Source of the DNA: Deferribacteres bacterium | Lineage (GTDB): Bacteria; Nitrospirota; Thermodesulfovibrionia; UBA6902 | DNA length: 9,685 bases | Direction of reading: 5' to 3' | Assembly: GCA_013152795.1 (NCBI GenBank) | Contig: JAADFS010000014.1 | Location: 1 to 9,685, forward strand | Shown here: positions 1-6,525 of the stretch, one piece after another | Numbering within the stretch: the stretch's first letter is position 1 | Layout of the letters: every line of letters starts with the position of its first letter | Position numbers and translations under genes: made by a program | Notes under the pieces: model-generated | What the model was told of the DNA's origin: nothing | The model's input: the letters and a program-made list of their open reading frames with translations, nothing else | The model's database searches: none

Positions 1-28
1 GATAATAGTCTCAACGGGAATTTTTTAA
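1..28 (+). CDS. C-terminal end of a probable polysaccharide export (Wza-type) protein, partial
   Basis: Reading from base 2, the frame gives I-I-V-S-T-G-I-F and then TAA at 26-28. Outer-membrane polysaccharide export proteins of the Wza family commonly end in a short strand of the type GD-I-I-x-V-P-x-x-F before the stop. A Wza gene directly upstream of a Wzc-type gene is also the usual order. The stop lies 17 bases before the start of the co-polymerase gene, and that gene's ribosome binding site begins at the stop. Only eight residues are visible, so the identity rests on this ending and on context. Frame 1 is also open up to 39 and cannot be formally excluded. Confidence 0.4.
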
Positions 29-35
29 GTGGAGG
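27..35 (+). promoter_or_regulatory. Ribosome binding site of the co-polymerase gene
   Basis: AAGTGGAGG contains a strong GGAGG core at 31-35, nine bases before the GTG at 45. This selects the GTG at 45 over the overlapping GTG at 29, which opens only a 68-codon frame. Confidence 0.6.
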
Positions 36-44
36 ATAAAATAA

Positions 45-1634
45 GTGGAGGCATACAAGAGCAGAGAAACAACTTTGCGGGATTATCTGAGAATACTGTT
101 CAGGTACAAAATACTGGTTCTCACCACAATGGCTGTAGTATTCCTTACCGTCTTCATAAGGATGCAGATAGCGACTCCTTATGCTGTGGCGACGGTCAAG
201 ATGATGATCGTGGGCAAAGGCACGGCGGAGACTAATTTTTACGAACAATTGCAGACAGGCATCAGGACCCTCGTTAATACACACAGTGTTCTTATAAAAT
301 CCAATATGGTGCTTGAGCGGGTGGTCAGGGCGCTCAGACTGGATCAGCGGCCGCTTGATTATGAGAAGAAATATTCCTCTCCGCTCAAGGCATTGCTGAT
401 AGAGAGCAGTGTCGGAAACCTCAAACGTGCACTTGAAGAGATGACCCCGGAACAAAGGCAGAATATGCTCTTTAAAATGGCCGTTGACAGGTTGAAAGGA
501 AATATAGATGCAACACCCATACTGGATACCGACATGTTTGAGATAAAGGTAAAGGACGTCGATCCCACCGCTGCGGCACTGATCGCCAATTCCGTAAGCC
601 GTTCACTTATTATTTTCGACCTCGAACAGCAGGTTACCGCCCTCCAGTTGAAATACGGCAAAAGACATACAACCGTAATACAGTTAAAGGATTATATCAG
701 GGAACTTTACAAGACCCTTGACGGCAGACCCCTCCCCGATATAGAAGCAATAGGTCCGGGTTCGATCAAGATAGTCGAGCAGGCACGGGCGGGTGAGCCC
801 GGAGGGGGACGCGGCCTGATCAGCAACATAGCCGTTCTTTTTATGAGCGTGTTCTTCGGTGTCTTTGTTGCATTTGTATTCGATTATCTGGATCAGACAT
901 TCAAGACACCGCAGGATATTGAAAAGTTTCTCAACATACCGTTACTGGGTTCCATTCCGAAGAAAAAATACGGAGATGAGCTTTTGATTAAAGATACCAA
1001 CCCCATTACTTCTGACTATGCACGCTCATACCAGACACTGTCCGACCAGATATATCTGCTGATGAAAGACAGGAACCTGCAATCTCTTTTGATAACCAGC
1101 GCTGAGTGCTCCGGTGACCACCCTGTTGTTGTCGCCAACCTCGGTCTTTATTTCGCCCACAGGGGAGGCAACAAGGTACTGCTTATCGATGCCGACCTCA
1201 GGTACCCTTCTCTGTCGCGACTCTTTGATATTACAAACAATACAGGTCTTTCGGATGTGCTCGAGAATAAAGTCTCAATGGATGACGCCGTCCAGGACCT
1301 GGGCCACGGGCTTCATGTCTTACCCTCTGGAGAGAGCAACCTGAACCCTGTTATATTTTTCAACTCTTCCGCAATGGCCGATATTATCAAAAAGGCGAGG
1401 GAAAGCTATGAGTTTATCTTTATGAACTGTGCCGATCTCAAAAATTTCACCGATGCCGTTCCGCTTTCTTTTATTACTGATGGCACGGTCTTTGTGATAA
1501 ACCAGGGCAAGGTTCGCCGCCAGGTGGTCAAGACGGCGCTCGCTCCTCTCGAGCAGAAGAATGCCAATATAATCGGGGCGGTTTTAAATAACCGCACATA
1601 TGTTATTCCCGGAATAATATATAAACTTGCATAA
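45..1634 (+). CDS. Wzz/Wzc-type polysaccharide co-polymerase with a degenerate BY-kinase domain
   Basis: This is an inner-membrane protein of 529 residues that would control chain length and export of the polysaccharide. The N-terminal Wzz part has a membrane helix at about residues 23-40, a periplasmic region of about 215 residues, and a second helix at about 260-280. The juxtamembrane linker at about 284-306 (DQTFKTPQDIEKFLNIPLLG) is typical of the family. The C-terminal region aligns with bacterial tyrosine (BY) kinases. Walker A' is intact (VLLIDADLRYP, 378-388) and is followed by the usual GLSDVL at 401-406. The Walker A position reads ITSAECSGDHPVVVANL (350-366): the expected Gly-Lys-Ser-Thr is replaced by D358-H359-P360-V361. 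The Walker B aspartate is Asn (FIFMNCADL, 457-465). The C-terminus has only two scattered tyrosines, not a tyrosine cluster. The proline-rich motif before helix 2 is also degenerate (AGEPGGGRG, 249-257). The fold assignment is secure; loss of kinase activity is inferred from the missing residues. GTG start with good RBS at 31-35. Confidence 0.9.
   Translation: MEAYKSRETTLRDYLRILFRYKILVLTTMAVVFLTVFIRMQIATPYAVATVKMMIVGKGTAETNFYEQLQTGIRTLVNTHSVLIKSNMVLERVVRALRLDQRPLDYEKKYSSPLKALLIESSVGNLKRALEEMTPEQRQNMLFKMAVDRLKGNIDATPILDTDMFEIKVKDVDPTAAALIANSVSRSLIIFDLEQQVTALQLKYGKRHTTVIQLKDYIRELYKTLDGRPLPDIEAIGPGSIKIVEQARAGEPGGGRGLISNIAVLFMSVFFGVFVAFVFDYLDQTFKTPQDIEKFLNIPLLGSIPKKKYGDELLIKDTNPITSDYARSYQTLSDQIYLLMKDRNLQSLLITSAECSGDHPVVVANLGLYFAHRGGNKVLLIDADLRYPSLSRLFDITNNTGLSDVLENKVSMDDAVQDLGHGLHVLPSGESNLNPVIFFNSSAMADIIKKARESYEFIFMNCADLKNFTDAVPLSFITDGTVFVINQGKVRRQVVKTALAPLEQKNANIIGAVLNNRTYVIPGIIYKLA
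1627..1634 (+). repeat. TTGCATAA repeat-arm core overlapping the co-polymerase stop codon
   Basis: The last codons read CTT GCA TAA, so the arm core TTGCATAA of the intergenic repeat family coincides with the stop. The following bases (CTCTGCCCCGCTCCCGG) are GC-rich, as after other left arms in the window. It may be a decayed half copy, or chance. Confidence 0.35.
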
Positions 1635-1665
1635 CTCTGCCCCGCTCCCGGTTTGGTATTGTTTT

Positions 1666-1732
1666 CCTTAATATTGCATAAATAACCGGCGGGCTTTCCC
1701 GCCGCAGGCGATGTTTAGTGCAACTGTTAAGG
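1666..1732. repeat. Compact palindromic intergenic repeat (complete copy)
   Basis: This 67-base inverted repeat lies between the co-polymerase and flippase genes. The outer arms are CCTTAA (1666-1671) and TTAAGG (1727-1732). Inside these are TTGCA (1674-1678) with TGCAA (1719-1723), then TAAA with TTTA. The centre is a perfect 7-bp GC stem, CGGCGGG (1687-1693) with CCCGCCG (1698-1704), closed by the loop CTTT. The same arm sequences recur at 3299-3323, 4761-4796, 7896-8157 and 9640-9656. No T-run follows the central stem, so it does not look like a standard intrinsic terminator. Its transcript could still fold and affect stability or read-through. Confidence 0.65.
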
Positions 1733-1764
1733 ATCGGGGAATTGAAAGGATAACAGGACTTCAG

Positions 1765-1812
1765 ATGTCAATTAATAACGTTTTATTAATGTCGGCCTAT
1801 TTGGTTGTGTGA
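1765..1812 (+). other. Possible 15-codon leader ORF overlapping the flippase start
   Basis: ATG at 1765 is preceded by AGGA at 1755-1758 with six bases between them, and opens MSINNVLLMSAYLVV ending in TGA at 1810-1812. The stop overlaps the GTG start of the flippase gene (1809-1811) in another frame. The flippase GTG has no clear RBS of its own, so translational coupling through this leader is possible. Alternatively it is the displaced 5' end of the flippase gene after a frameshift, or chance. No homology is recognised. Confidence 0.25.
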
Positions 1813-3257
1813 CTGAAAGGGCGGAGCAGTATACGGTTCGTAAAAGAGTGTCCATCACCAGGCGTGTTTTCAGTAACGTATTCTGGCTTGTTCTAAGTGA
1901 AGTAACATCAAAATCCCTGATTTTTCTCGGGACAGTGTATCTTGCCAGGGAACTGGGGAAAGCCGGTTTCGGACTTTTTTCACTGTCACTGGCGGTCGGA
2001 ATTTATTTCTGGGTTGTATCGGATGCCGGAGTTACAGGCTATGGAGTAAGAGAGGTTGCGCGAAGAAAGGAACAGGCGAACGAATTATACAATACACTGA
2101 ATTCCCTCCGGCTTGTATTGTCGGTCATATTATTACTTGCTTTTTTTATTGTACTGCATCTTACTGATACACCGCCTGAAAAAAGGCTTATACTGCTGGC
2201 AGGCGCCTTTTATGCCGTTGCATATTCCGTATCATCCGACTGGGTGTTTCGCGGAATGGAGAAGATGCAGTATATATTCGCGGGAAGGATCACTGCCTCC
2301 TTAGGTTTTCTCGGGGGCATATATCTGGTGGTAAAAGGTCCGTCGGATACGGTAGAGGCATCTTTCATCTATTCAGTTTCCGTGCTTGCCGGGAGTTTGA
2401 CTTTCCTGTTTATTTTGTGGAGGAAAGAGGGTATTCCCTTTGTATTCAGAATATCATTCAGGGACTGGGGGAGGCATCTCAGGGAATCTTTCTATTTTGC
2501 AATAAACGGAATATTCAATAATCTCTCTCTCTTCATCCCGGTTTTTTTTATGGGATTTCTGAGCAGTGACGAGGAGCTTGGAATCTTCTCCGCCCCTCAC
2601 AGGCTCGCGACAATGATTATCAGCGGCGGTGTGCTTGTTATTATTGCACTTTATCCCACTCTGTCAAGTCTGTACGTTACGGACATGGAGAAATTCAGGA
2701 AACTCCACAGGGAATTTGAAAGATTGATTATCGGGATTGCAATGCCGGTTTGTATTATCGCCACTGTGTTCAGCAGGGATATAGTCGTGCTTCTGTTCGG
2801 GGAACCTTATATCGACAGCGCAGGGATTTTCAATATCCTTATCTGGCTTGTTTTTTTATTGATTATAAGACGCAGTATAGGCACTTCCCTTATCAGTGCG
2901 GGGTTTCACCGTTTCAACATGTTTGCCACGGGCGGAGGTGCCGCTGTCGTCATTGTCTTGAGCACGGTTCTGATACCCGGATACGGCGGTTATGGTGCGG
3001 CGGCGGCCTTGACAGGAGGAGAGATATTCATTCTTATATTAATGAGCGAATTATTCAGGAGAAAGGTTTACCACTCGGGGTTTCTTTTATCCTTTGCCAA
3101 GGTTTTTCTGATGGGCGCGGTCATGGTTGCACTTTTTATAATTTTGCCTTTCCCGCGGGTTGTTAATGCGATGATAGGTCTTTCAGTCTATGCCGTCCTG
3201 GCATTTTATACGGGAATTTTGAACAAAAAGACTTTCGGTGCCTTGATGAGCGGATGA
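1809..3257 (+). CDS. Wzx-type polysaccharide flippase (MOP/PST superfamily)
   Basis: This protein of up to 482 residues would flip the undecaprenyl-diphosphate-linked repeat unit across the inner membrane. It is hydrophobic throughout, with about 12-14 predicted membrane segments. Family-like features include the first helix followed by YLARELGKAGFGLFSLSLA (44-62), the amphipathic SDAGVTGYGVREVAR (71-85), and SDWVFRGMEKMQYIFAGRIT (143-162) between helices. The segment FSAPHRLATMIISGGVLVIIALYPTLS lies at 260-286, and LFGEPYIDSAGIFNILIW at 329-346. These patterns are typical of the polysaccharide biosynthesis (PST) transporters. The length is normal for Wzx. The start is uncertain: GTG at 1809 has no convincing RBS and overlaps a small leader ORF, and GTG at 1849 is an alternative that would still leave the first helix intact. 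It is followed by a 3' gap of 81 bases before the Wzy-like gene. Confidence 0.9.
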   Translation: MTERAEQYTVRKRVSITRRVFSNVFWLVLSEVTSKSLIFLGTVYLARELGKAGFGLFSLSLAVGIYFWVVSDAGVTGYGVREVARRKEQANELYNTLNSLRLVLSVILLLAFFIVLHLTDTPPEKRLILLAGAFYAVAYSVSSDWVFRGMEKMQYIFAGRITASLGFLGGIYLVVKGPSDTVEASFIYSVSVLAGSLTFLFILWRKEGIPFVFRISFRDWGRHLRESFYFAINGIFNNLSLFIPVFFMGFLSSDEELGIFSAPHRLATMIISGGVLVIIALYPTLSSLYVTDMEKFRKLHREFERLIIGIAMPVCIIATVFSRDIVVLLFGEPYIDSAGIFNILIWLVFLLIIRRSIGTSLISAGFHRFNMFATGGGAAVVIVLSTVLIPGYGGYGAAAALTGGEIFILILMSELFRRKVYHSGFLLSFAKVFLMGAVMVALFIILPFPRVVNAMIGLSVYAVLAFYTGILNKKTFGALMSG

Positions 3258-3298
3258 TTTGATGCGTGAATATAAGGTGTCATGTCTTTTCAGCAGGC

Positions 3299-3323
3299 TT
3301 TTAATGATGCAATCTTAAGGTAA
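3299..3323 (+). repeat. Diverged right arm of the intergenic repeat
   Basis: TTTTAATGATGCAATCTTAAGGTAA resembles the 4761-4796 and 8115-8150 right arms in their part TTTTATGCAACTGTAAGGTAA, with substitutions and a small insertion. It lies directly before an ATG at 3324 that stops after three codons (M-I-K, TAG at 3333-3335). In the phosphodiesterase gene the equivalent ATG is the real start. The GC-rich part of the arm is missing here. Confidence 0.4.
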
Positions 3324-3338
3324 ATGATAAAATAGATT

Positions 3339-4754
3339 ATGCTTATGGAAAAAGTTATAAACGGAAGACTTCTGAAGGTCTTCTTCGTTGCGCTTATCTC
3401 GTATTATTTTGTGGACATGGCTATGCGGTACCAGTTCAGGACGGCCGCCCTGTTTGCATTGGCCGCCTTTGTGGTACTTTTTTTTGTAAAGCTGGAATAT
3501 GCCTTTTATTTCATAGTGGTTACCAGAAGTCTTGTTGATGCATACAGCGACGTGGGAGTCGGAAGCGTCAGTCTTCCCATAATGGTAGGCGGCCTGATCT
3601 CCCTGCTTTTTGTGAGTTATTTTGCCGTTTGTCAATACAATGTCTTCAACCTCCGTGTGAACAGGATATACGGTGCCTTTCTGCTGCTCTGCATCCCGGC
3701 AGTGTTTTTTACCCACAAGGGTCTTGTTTACGGCGCGGGATTCTGGTTCCGCCTGTTTACAGGATTTGTTGTTCTTAACCTTACGGTTCTCGTGGTCCTC
3801 AGCGCTGGGGAGGACGTGTATAAAAAAAGGATAAGGCTGATTTCCTGGAGTGTCCTTTTATCCCTTATCCCCCCGTACGGGGCGTTCCTTTATAACTTTA
3901 TAACGGGGGCATACTATTTGGGAGCCGGTTATGTCCGCTATTCCAAATTTGGCGGAGAGATGAATCTTTTTTCTTACTATCTTATGGGAGCACTGCCTTT
4001 TTGCCTGTTTTTTTATTCTCTTACGGAAAAGAGACCGCGGAAGTTCCTCTGGCTTATCTTCTTTGCCGCGTATTTTTATACGATATATATAAATTATACC
4101 AGGAACGTATGGATCGGCGTATTTTTCCTGATACTTACATGGACGATTCTGAAGAGATATTTTGTGGTTACATATGCCATCATAGGGTTTGTTACATTAA
4201 TGTTTGTCCTCGACCCCACGGTACAGGACAGGCTGAAGGATATATTCATAATTCTGACCAGTAACAAGGGCTTCTTCGAGCTCGACCCCCATCTGCTGAG
4301 CCAGAGGATTCTCATATGGCAGAAAAACCTCCGTTATTTCATCAACGAGAGCACATTTATAGAAAAACTCCTGGGAAACGGCTTTGACATCCGTGATATT
4401 CTGGGTGCCACCCGTACAGGCAGGCGCGCCATTGAGCACAATAATTATCTCGTTCTCCTGATGAGTACCGGGATTATGGGCGTGTCTTTTTATATGCTTT
4501 ACATCCTTAGGCTCTTCCGCGAGTCTTTCAGCCTGCTCAGGAAAACCAGAGAGAGTTATTTCAGGAATCTCGCGCAGATTTTTATCGCCTTTCTCGTGTC
4601 TTACGTAATAATCGGCATGGGAACCCATGCAATATGGAAGTTGACCTTCCAGTATTTTCTGTCGGTCTTTGCAGGACTCGTGGTTGCAGCAAATATTATC
4701 GAGGAAAGGAAGCGCACGGGCAACGGACACGCCCGGCGGGAAGCGGATATATAA
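3339..4754 (+). CDS. Wzy-like polymerase / O-antigen ligase family membrane protein
   Basis: This 471-residue multi-pass inner-membrane protein would join lipid-linked repeat units into a polymer on the periplasmic face, or transfer a glycan to an acceptor. About ten to twelve hydrophobic segments are visible. Family motifs: YTRNVWIG (253-260), matching the S/T-R-x-x-W-x-G pattern of the Wzy_C/WaaL family; a large hydrophilic loop at about 291-370 containing SQRILIW (321-327), the family's R-x-x-x-W type element; GNGFD (346-350); and EHNNYLVLLMSTGIMG (366-381), equivalent to the conserved H-N-x-x-L...G-x-x-G signature. Its position directly after Wzx favours a Wzy role, but sequence does not separate polymerase from ligase. 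ATG at 3339 or 3345 may start; neither has a strong RBS. An in-frame TAG at 3333 excludes the ATG at 3324. The C-terminal tail (456-471) is basic and cytoplasmic-like. Confidence 0.85.
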   Translation: MLMEKVINGRLLKVFFVALISYYFVDMAMRYQFRTAALFALAAFVVLFFVKLEYAFYFIVVTRSLVDAYSDVGVGSVSLPIMVGGLISLLFVSYFAVCQYNVFNLRVNRIYGAFLLLCIPAVFFTHKGLVYGAGFWFRLFTGFVVLNLTVLVVLSAGEDVYKKRIRLISWSVLLSLIPPYGAFLYNFITGAYYLGAGYVRYSKFGGEMNLFSYYLMGALPFCLFFYSLTEKRPRKFLWLIFFAAYFYTIYINYTRNVWIGVFFLILTWTILKRYFVVTYAIIGFVTLMFVLDPTVQDRLKDIFIILTSNKGFFELDPHLLSQRILIWQKNLRYFINESTFIEKLLGNGFDIRDILGATRTGRRAIEHNNYLVLLMSTGIMGVSFYMLYILRLFRESFSLLRKTRESYFRNLAQIFIAFLVSYVIIGMGTHAIWKLTFQYFLSVFAGLVVAANIIEERKRTGNGHARREADI

Positions 4755-4760
4755 TCCTCC

Positions 4761-4796
4761 GCCCCGCCGGCGGTATTTTATGCAACTGTAAGGTAA
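4761..4796 (+). repeat. 36-bp right arm of the intergenic repeat, copy 1, reaching the next gene's start codon
   Basis: This 36-base segment matches 8115-8150 at 35 of 36 positions (A versus C at 4785). It holds the self-complementary CCGCCGGCGG (4764-4773) followed by TATTTTATGCAACTGTAAGG. Its final A (4796) is the first base of the ATG of the phosphodiesterase gene, and its TAAGG is the only Shine-Dalgarno-like sequence before that start. No complete left arm is present. A partial complement to the GC-rich part, CCGGCGG at 4733-4739, lies inside the end of the Wzy-like gene. Confidence 0.75.
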
Positions 4797-6499
4797 TGGG
4801 AAAAACACCAGGGAGAAAACTGATAATCATCGGTCTTGACGGCGGGACGTTCAGCGCCATAGACCCTTTAATAGAAAAGGGCAGGCTGCCTAACCTGGAA
4901 AGGATCATCAAATCAGGGGTAAGGGGAATCCTTAAATCCACATATCCGCCGATTACCGCCGCTGCATGGGTTTCTTTCATGACAGGGAAGAATCCGGGTA
5001 AACACGGATATTTTGATTTTCGTGAATATAATCCGGTGGATTATACACCTGCCTTTGTCCCGACCACAAAGGATGCAGTGAATGAAAGCATATCCACCCT
5101 GCATTCCTCACGTTTTCAGGGCCAGACGATATGGGATTATCTCGGCGAGGCCGGATACGAGATGACGGTTGTTGCAGTGCCGATGACTTATCCGCCGTGG
5201 AAGATTAACGGCAGGATGGTGCCGGGGTTCCCATGCCCTGATCAGGACAGGCCGAAAACATATCCACCTGAGTGGGGTGAGAAGATAGGAAAACTCCTGG
5301 ACATGTCGTCCATCAGCAGTTTTAATGCCGTCAGCCGCCGCACCCCGGGTGAGTTTACCAGGGAATGTAAAGAACTGGTGAAAAGGGAAGCAGGGATAAT
5401 TACAGATCACATGAGAGACGGCAGGGGCGATGTCTATTCCGTGGTCTTCAGCAGCACCGACTTTGCACAGCATTATTTCTGGAGGTTCTTTGAAGAACGT
5501 GACCATCCCGATTCTCTGGTTATTGAGGAAATTTACGTGGAAATCGACAGGGCCCTGGGTGAGATTTCAGCCCTGATGGATGATGATACATCACTGGTTA
5601 TCATATCCGACCACGGATTTATGAGGCATCCACGGCGGCGTTTCAACATAAGCGCGTGGCTTCTCAGGGAAGGATATATTTATCTGAACAGTAGGGTGAG
5701 GAAACGCGGCATTTTCCCGGATCTTCTCAATGTGTTCCTTAATTATATCAATCAGAAGAATGTAAAACTGAGGATGCTTATAAGGGAGAAGATAAGCAGG
5801 ATGCCCCATTTTATACAGAGATGGGCTTCGAGACAATATTCCGGAAGCAACCTGATAGACTGGGATAAAACGAGGGCGTTTCGTTTCAAGATGTATGCAA
5901 ATGTGGAGGGAATCGTGATAAACCTGCGGGACCGCCAGGAAAAAGGAATCGTAGGCAAAGGGGAGGAATACGAAAGGCTCAGGGAAGAGATAATCAGAAA
6001 ACTGCTTGACGTGAAGGACCCCGAAACAGGAGAACCTGTGGTCGCAGAGGCATATAAAAGAGAGGAGATTTATAAAGGTGATTTTGTCGAAAAGACCCCC
6101 GACATTATAATCAGATTTTATCCGGATTATGCAGGAGGCCAGGAGCAGGAAGGTGCTGTTATTACTCCGGTGCCGGAGGATATAACAGGATATTTCAGCG
6201 GTATCCACAGCCGGGACGGAATCTTCATCTTTTGCGGCCGCAATGTCAGGAAGGGAGTGGAGATTAAACCGGCGGATATAGTGGATGTTTTGCCCACGAT
6301 TCTTTATGATATGAATTTACCGATACCTGATGATATTGACGGGAAGATAATCGAAGAGGCCTTCACAGACTCATTCAGGGTCAATCCTCCGGAATACGTC
6401 CGCCGTGGAAGGGGGCCGGGTTCTGCTGCTGAGGAACTCTCTGAAGAAGATGAAGAATCCATGAAGAGGGCCCTGAAGAACTTGGGCTATCTGGGTTGA
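4796..6499 (+). CDS. Alkaline-phosphatase-superfamily phosphodiesterase / phosphotransferase (type I phosphodiesterase/NPP fold)
   Basis: This predicted two-metal enzyme of 567 residues acts on phosphate esters or diesters. The metal-site residues all seem present: D15 in IIIGLDGGT (11-18); the nucleophile-position T54 in YPPITAAAW (50-58); TGKNPGKHGYFDF (63-75); D222 and H226 in STDFAQHYFW (220-229); D272-H273 in VIISDHGF (268-275); and H471 in SGIHSRDGIFI (468-478). The C-terminal ending LKNLGYLG is typical of this subfamily. I see no signal peptide or membrane helix, so a cytoplasmic site is likelier. The open frame extends up to 4634, but that would overlap the Wzy-like gene by 121 bases; conserved sequence begins only at KLIIIGLDGG, so ATG 4796 is chosen. 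Its stop (6497-6499) is directly followed by, or overlaps, the next gene, which suggests co-translation. The substrate cannot be read from the sequence. It is a catalytically intact family member, possibly a glycan phosphate tailoring enzyme. Confidence 0.85.
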   Translation: MGKTPGRKLIIIGLDGGTFSAIDPLIEKGRLPNLERIIKSGVRGILKSTYPPITAAAWVSFMTGKNPGKHGYFDFREYNPVDYTPAFVPTTKDAVNESISTLHSSRFQGQTIWDYLGEAGYEMTVVAVPMTYPPWKINGRMVPGFPCPDQDRPKTYPPEWGEKIGKLLDMSSISSFNAVSRRTPGEFTRECKELVKREAGIITDHMRDGRGDVYSVVFSSTDFAQHYFWRFFEERDHPDSLVIEEIYVEIDRALGEISALMDDDTSLVIISDHGFMRHPRRRFNISAWLLREGYIYLNSRVRKRGIFPDLLNVFLNYINQKNVKLRMLIREKISRMPHFIQRWASRQYSGSNLIDWDKTRAFRFKMYANVEGIVINLRDRQEKGIVGKGEEYERLREEIIRKLLDVKDPETGEPVVAEAYKREEIYKGDFVEKTPDIIIRFYPDYAGGQEQEGAVITPVPEDITGYFSGIHSRDGIFIFCGRNVRKGVEIKPADIVDVLPTILYDMNLPIPDDIDGKIIEEAFTDSFRVNPPEYVRRGRGPGSAAEELSEEDEESMKRALKNLGYLG

Positions 6500-6525
6500 T
6501 TTCCCACCTTGTGCATGAAAGTCAC

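Noticed and set aside
29..235. 68-codon ORF beginning at GTG 29
   Set aside because: It overlaps the start of the co-polymerase in another frame. The GGAGG at 31-35 lies inside it and serves the GTG at 45. The translation is not protein-like.
1687..1704. Intrinsic terminator after the co-polymerase gene
   Set aside because: The stem is strong, but the following bases (CAGGCGATGTTTAG) lack a U-run, and the genes on both sides look co-functional. Treated as part of the palindromic repeat instead.
2750..3166. 138-codon ORF on the plus strand inside the flippase gene
   Set aside because: It is an alternative-frame reading of transmembrane coding sequence, rich in Cys, His and Arg as expected of a shadow frame.
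4634..4795. Extension of the phosphodiesterase gene back to ATG 4634 (621 codons)
   Set aside because: It would overlap the conserved C-terminal part of the Wzy-like gene by 121 bases and run through the intergenic repeat. The family's conserved start (KLIIIGLDGG) lies just after ATG 4796.
4197..4808. 203-codon ORF on the minus strand
   Set aside because: It is antisense to the end of the Wzy-like gene and the repeat arm, with a low-complexity, charged translation and no domain I can name.
5591..6208. 205-codon ORF on the minus strand
   Set aside because: It lies wholly antisense to the phosphodiesterase gene, whose motifs are clear on both sides. The translation has no recognisable domain.
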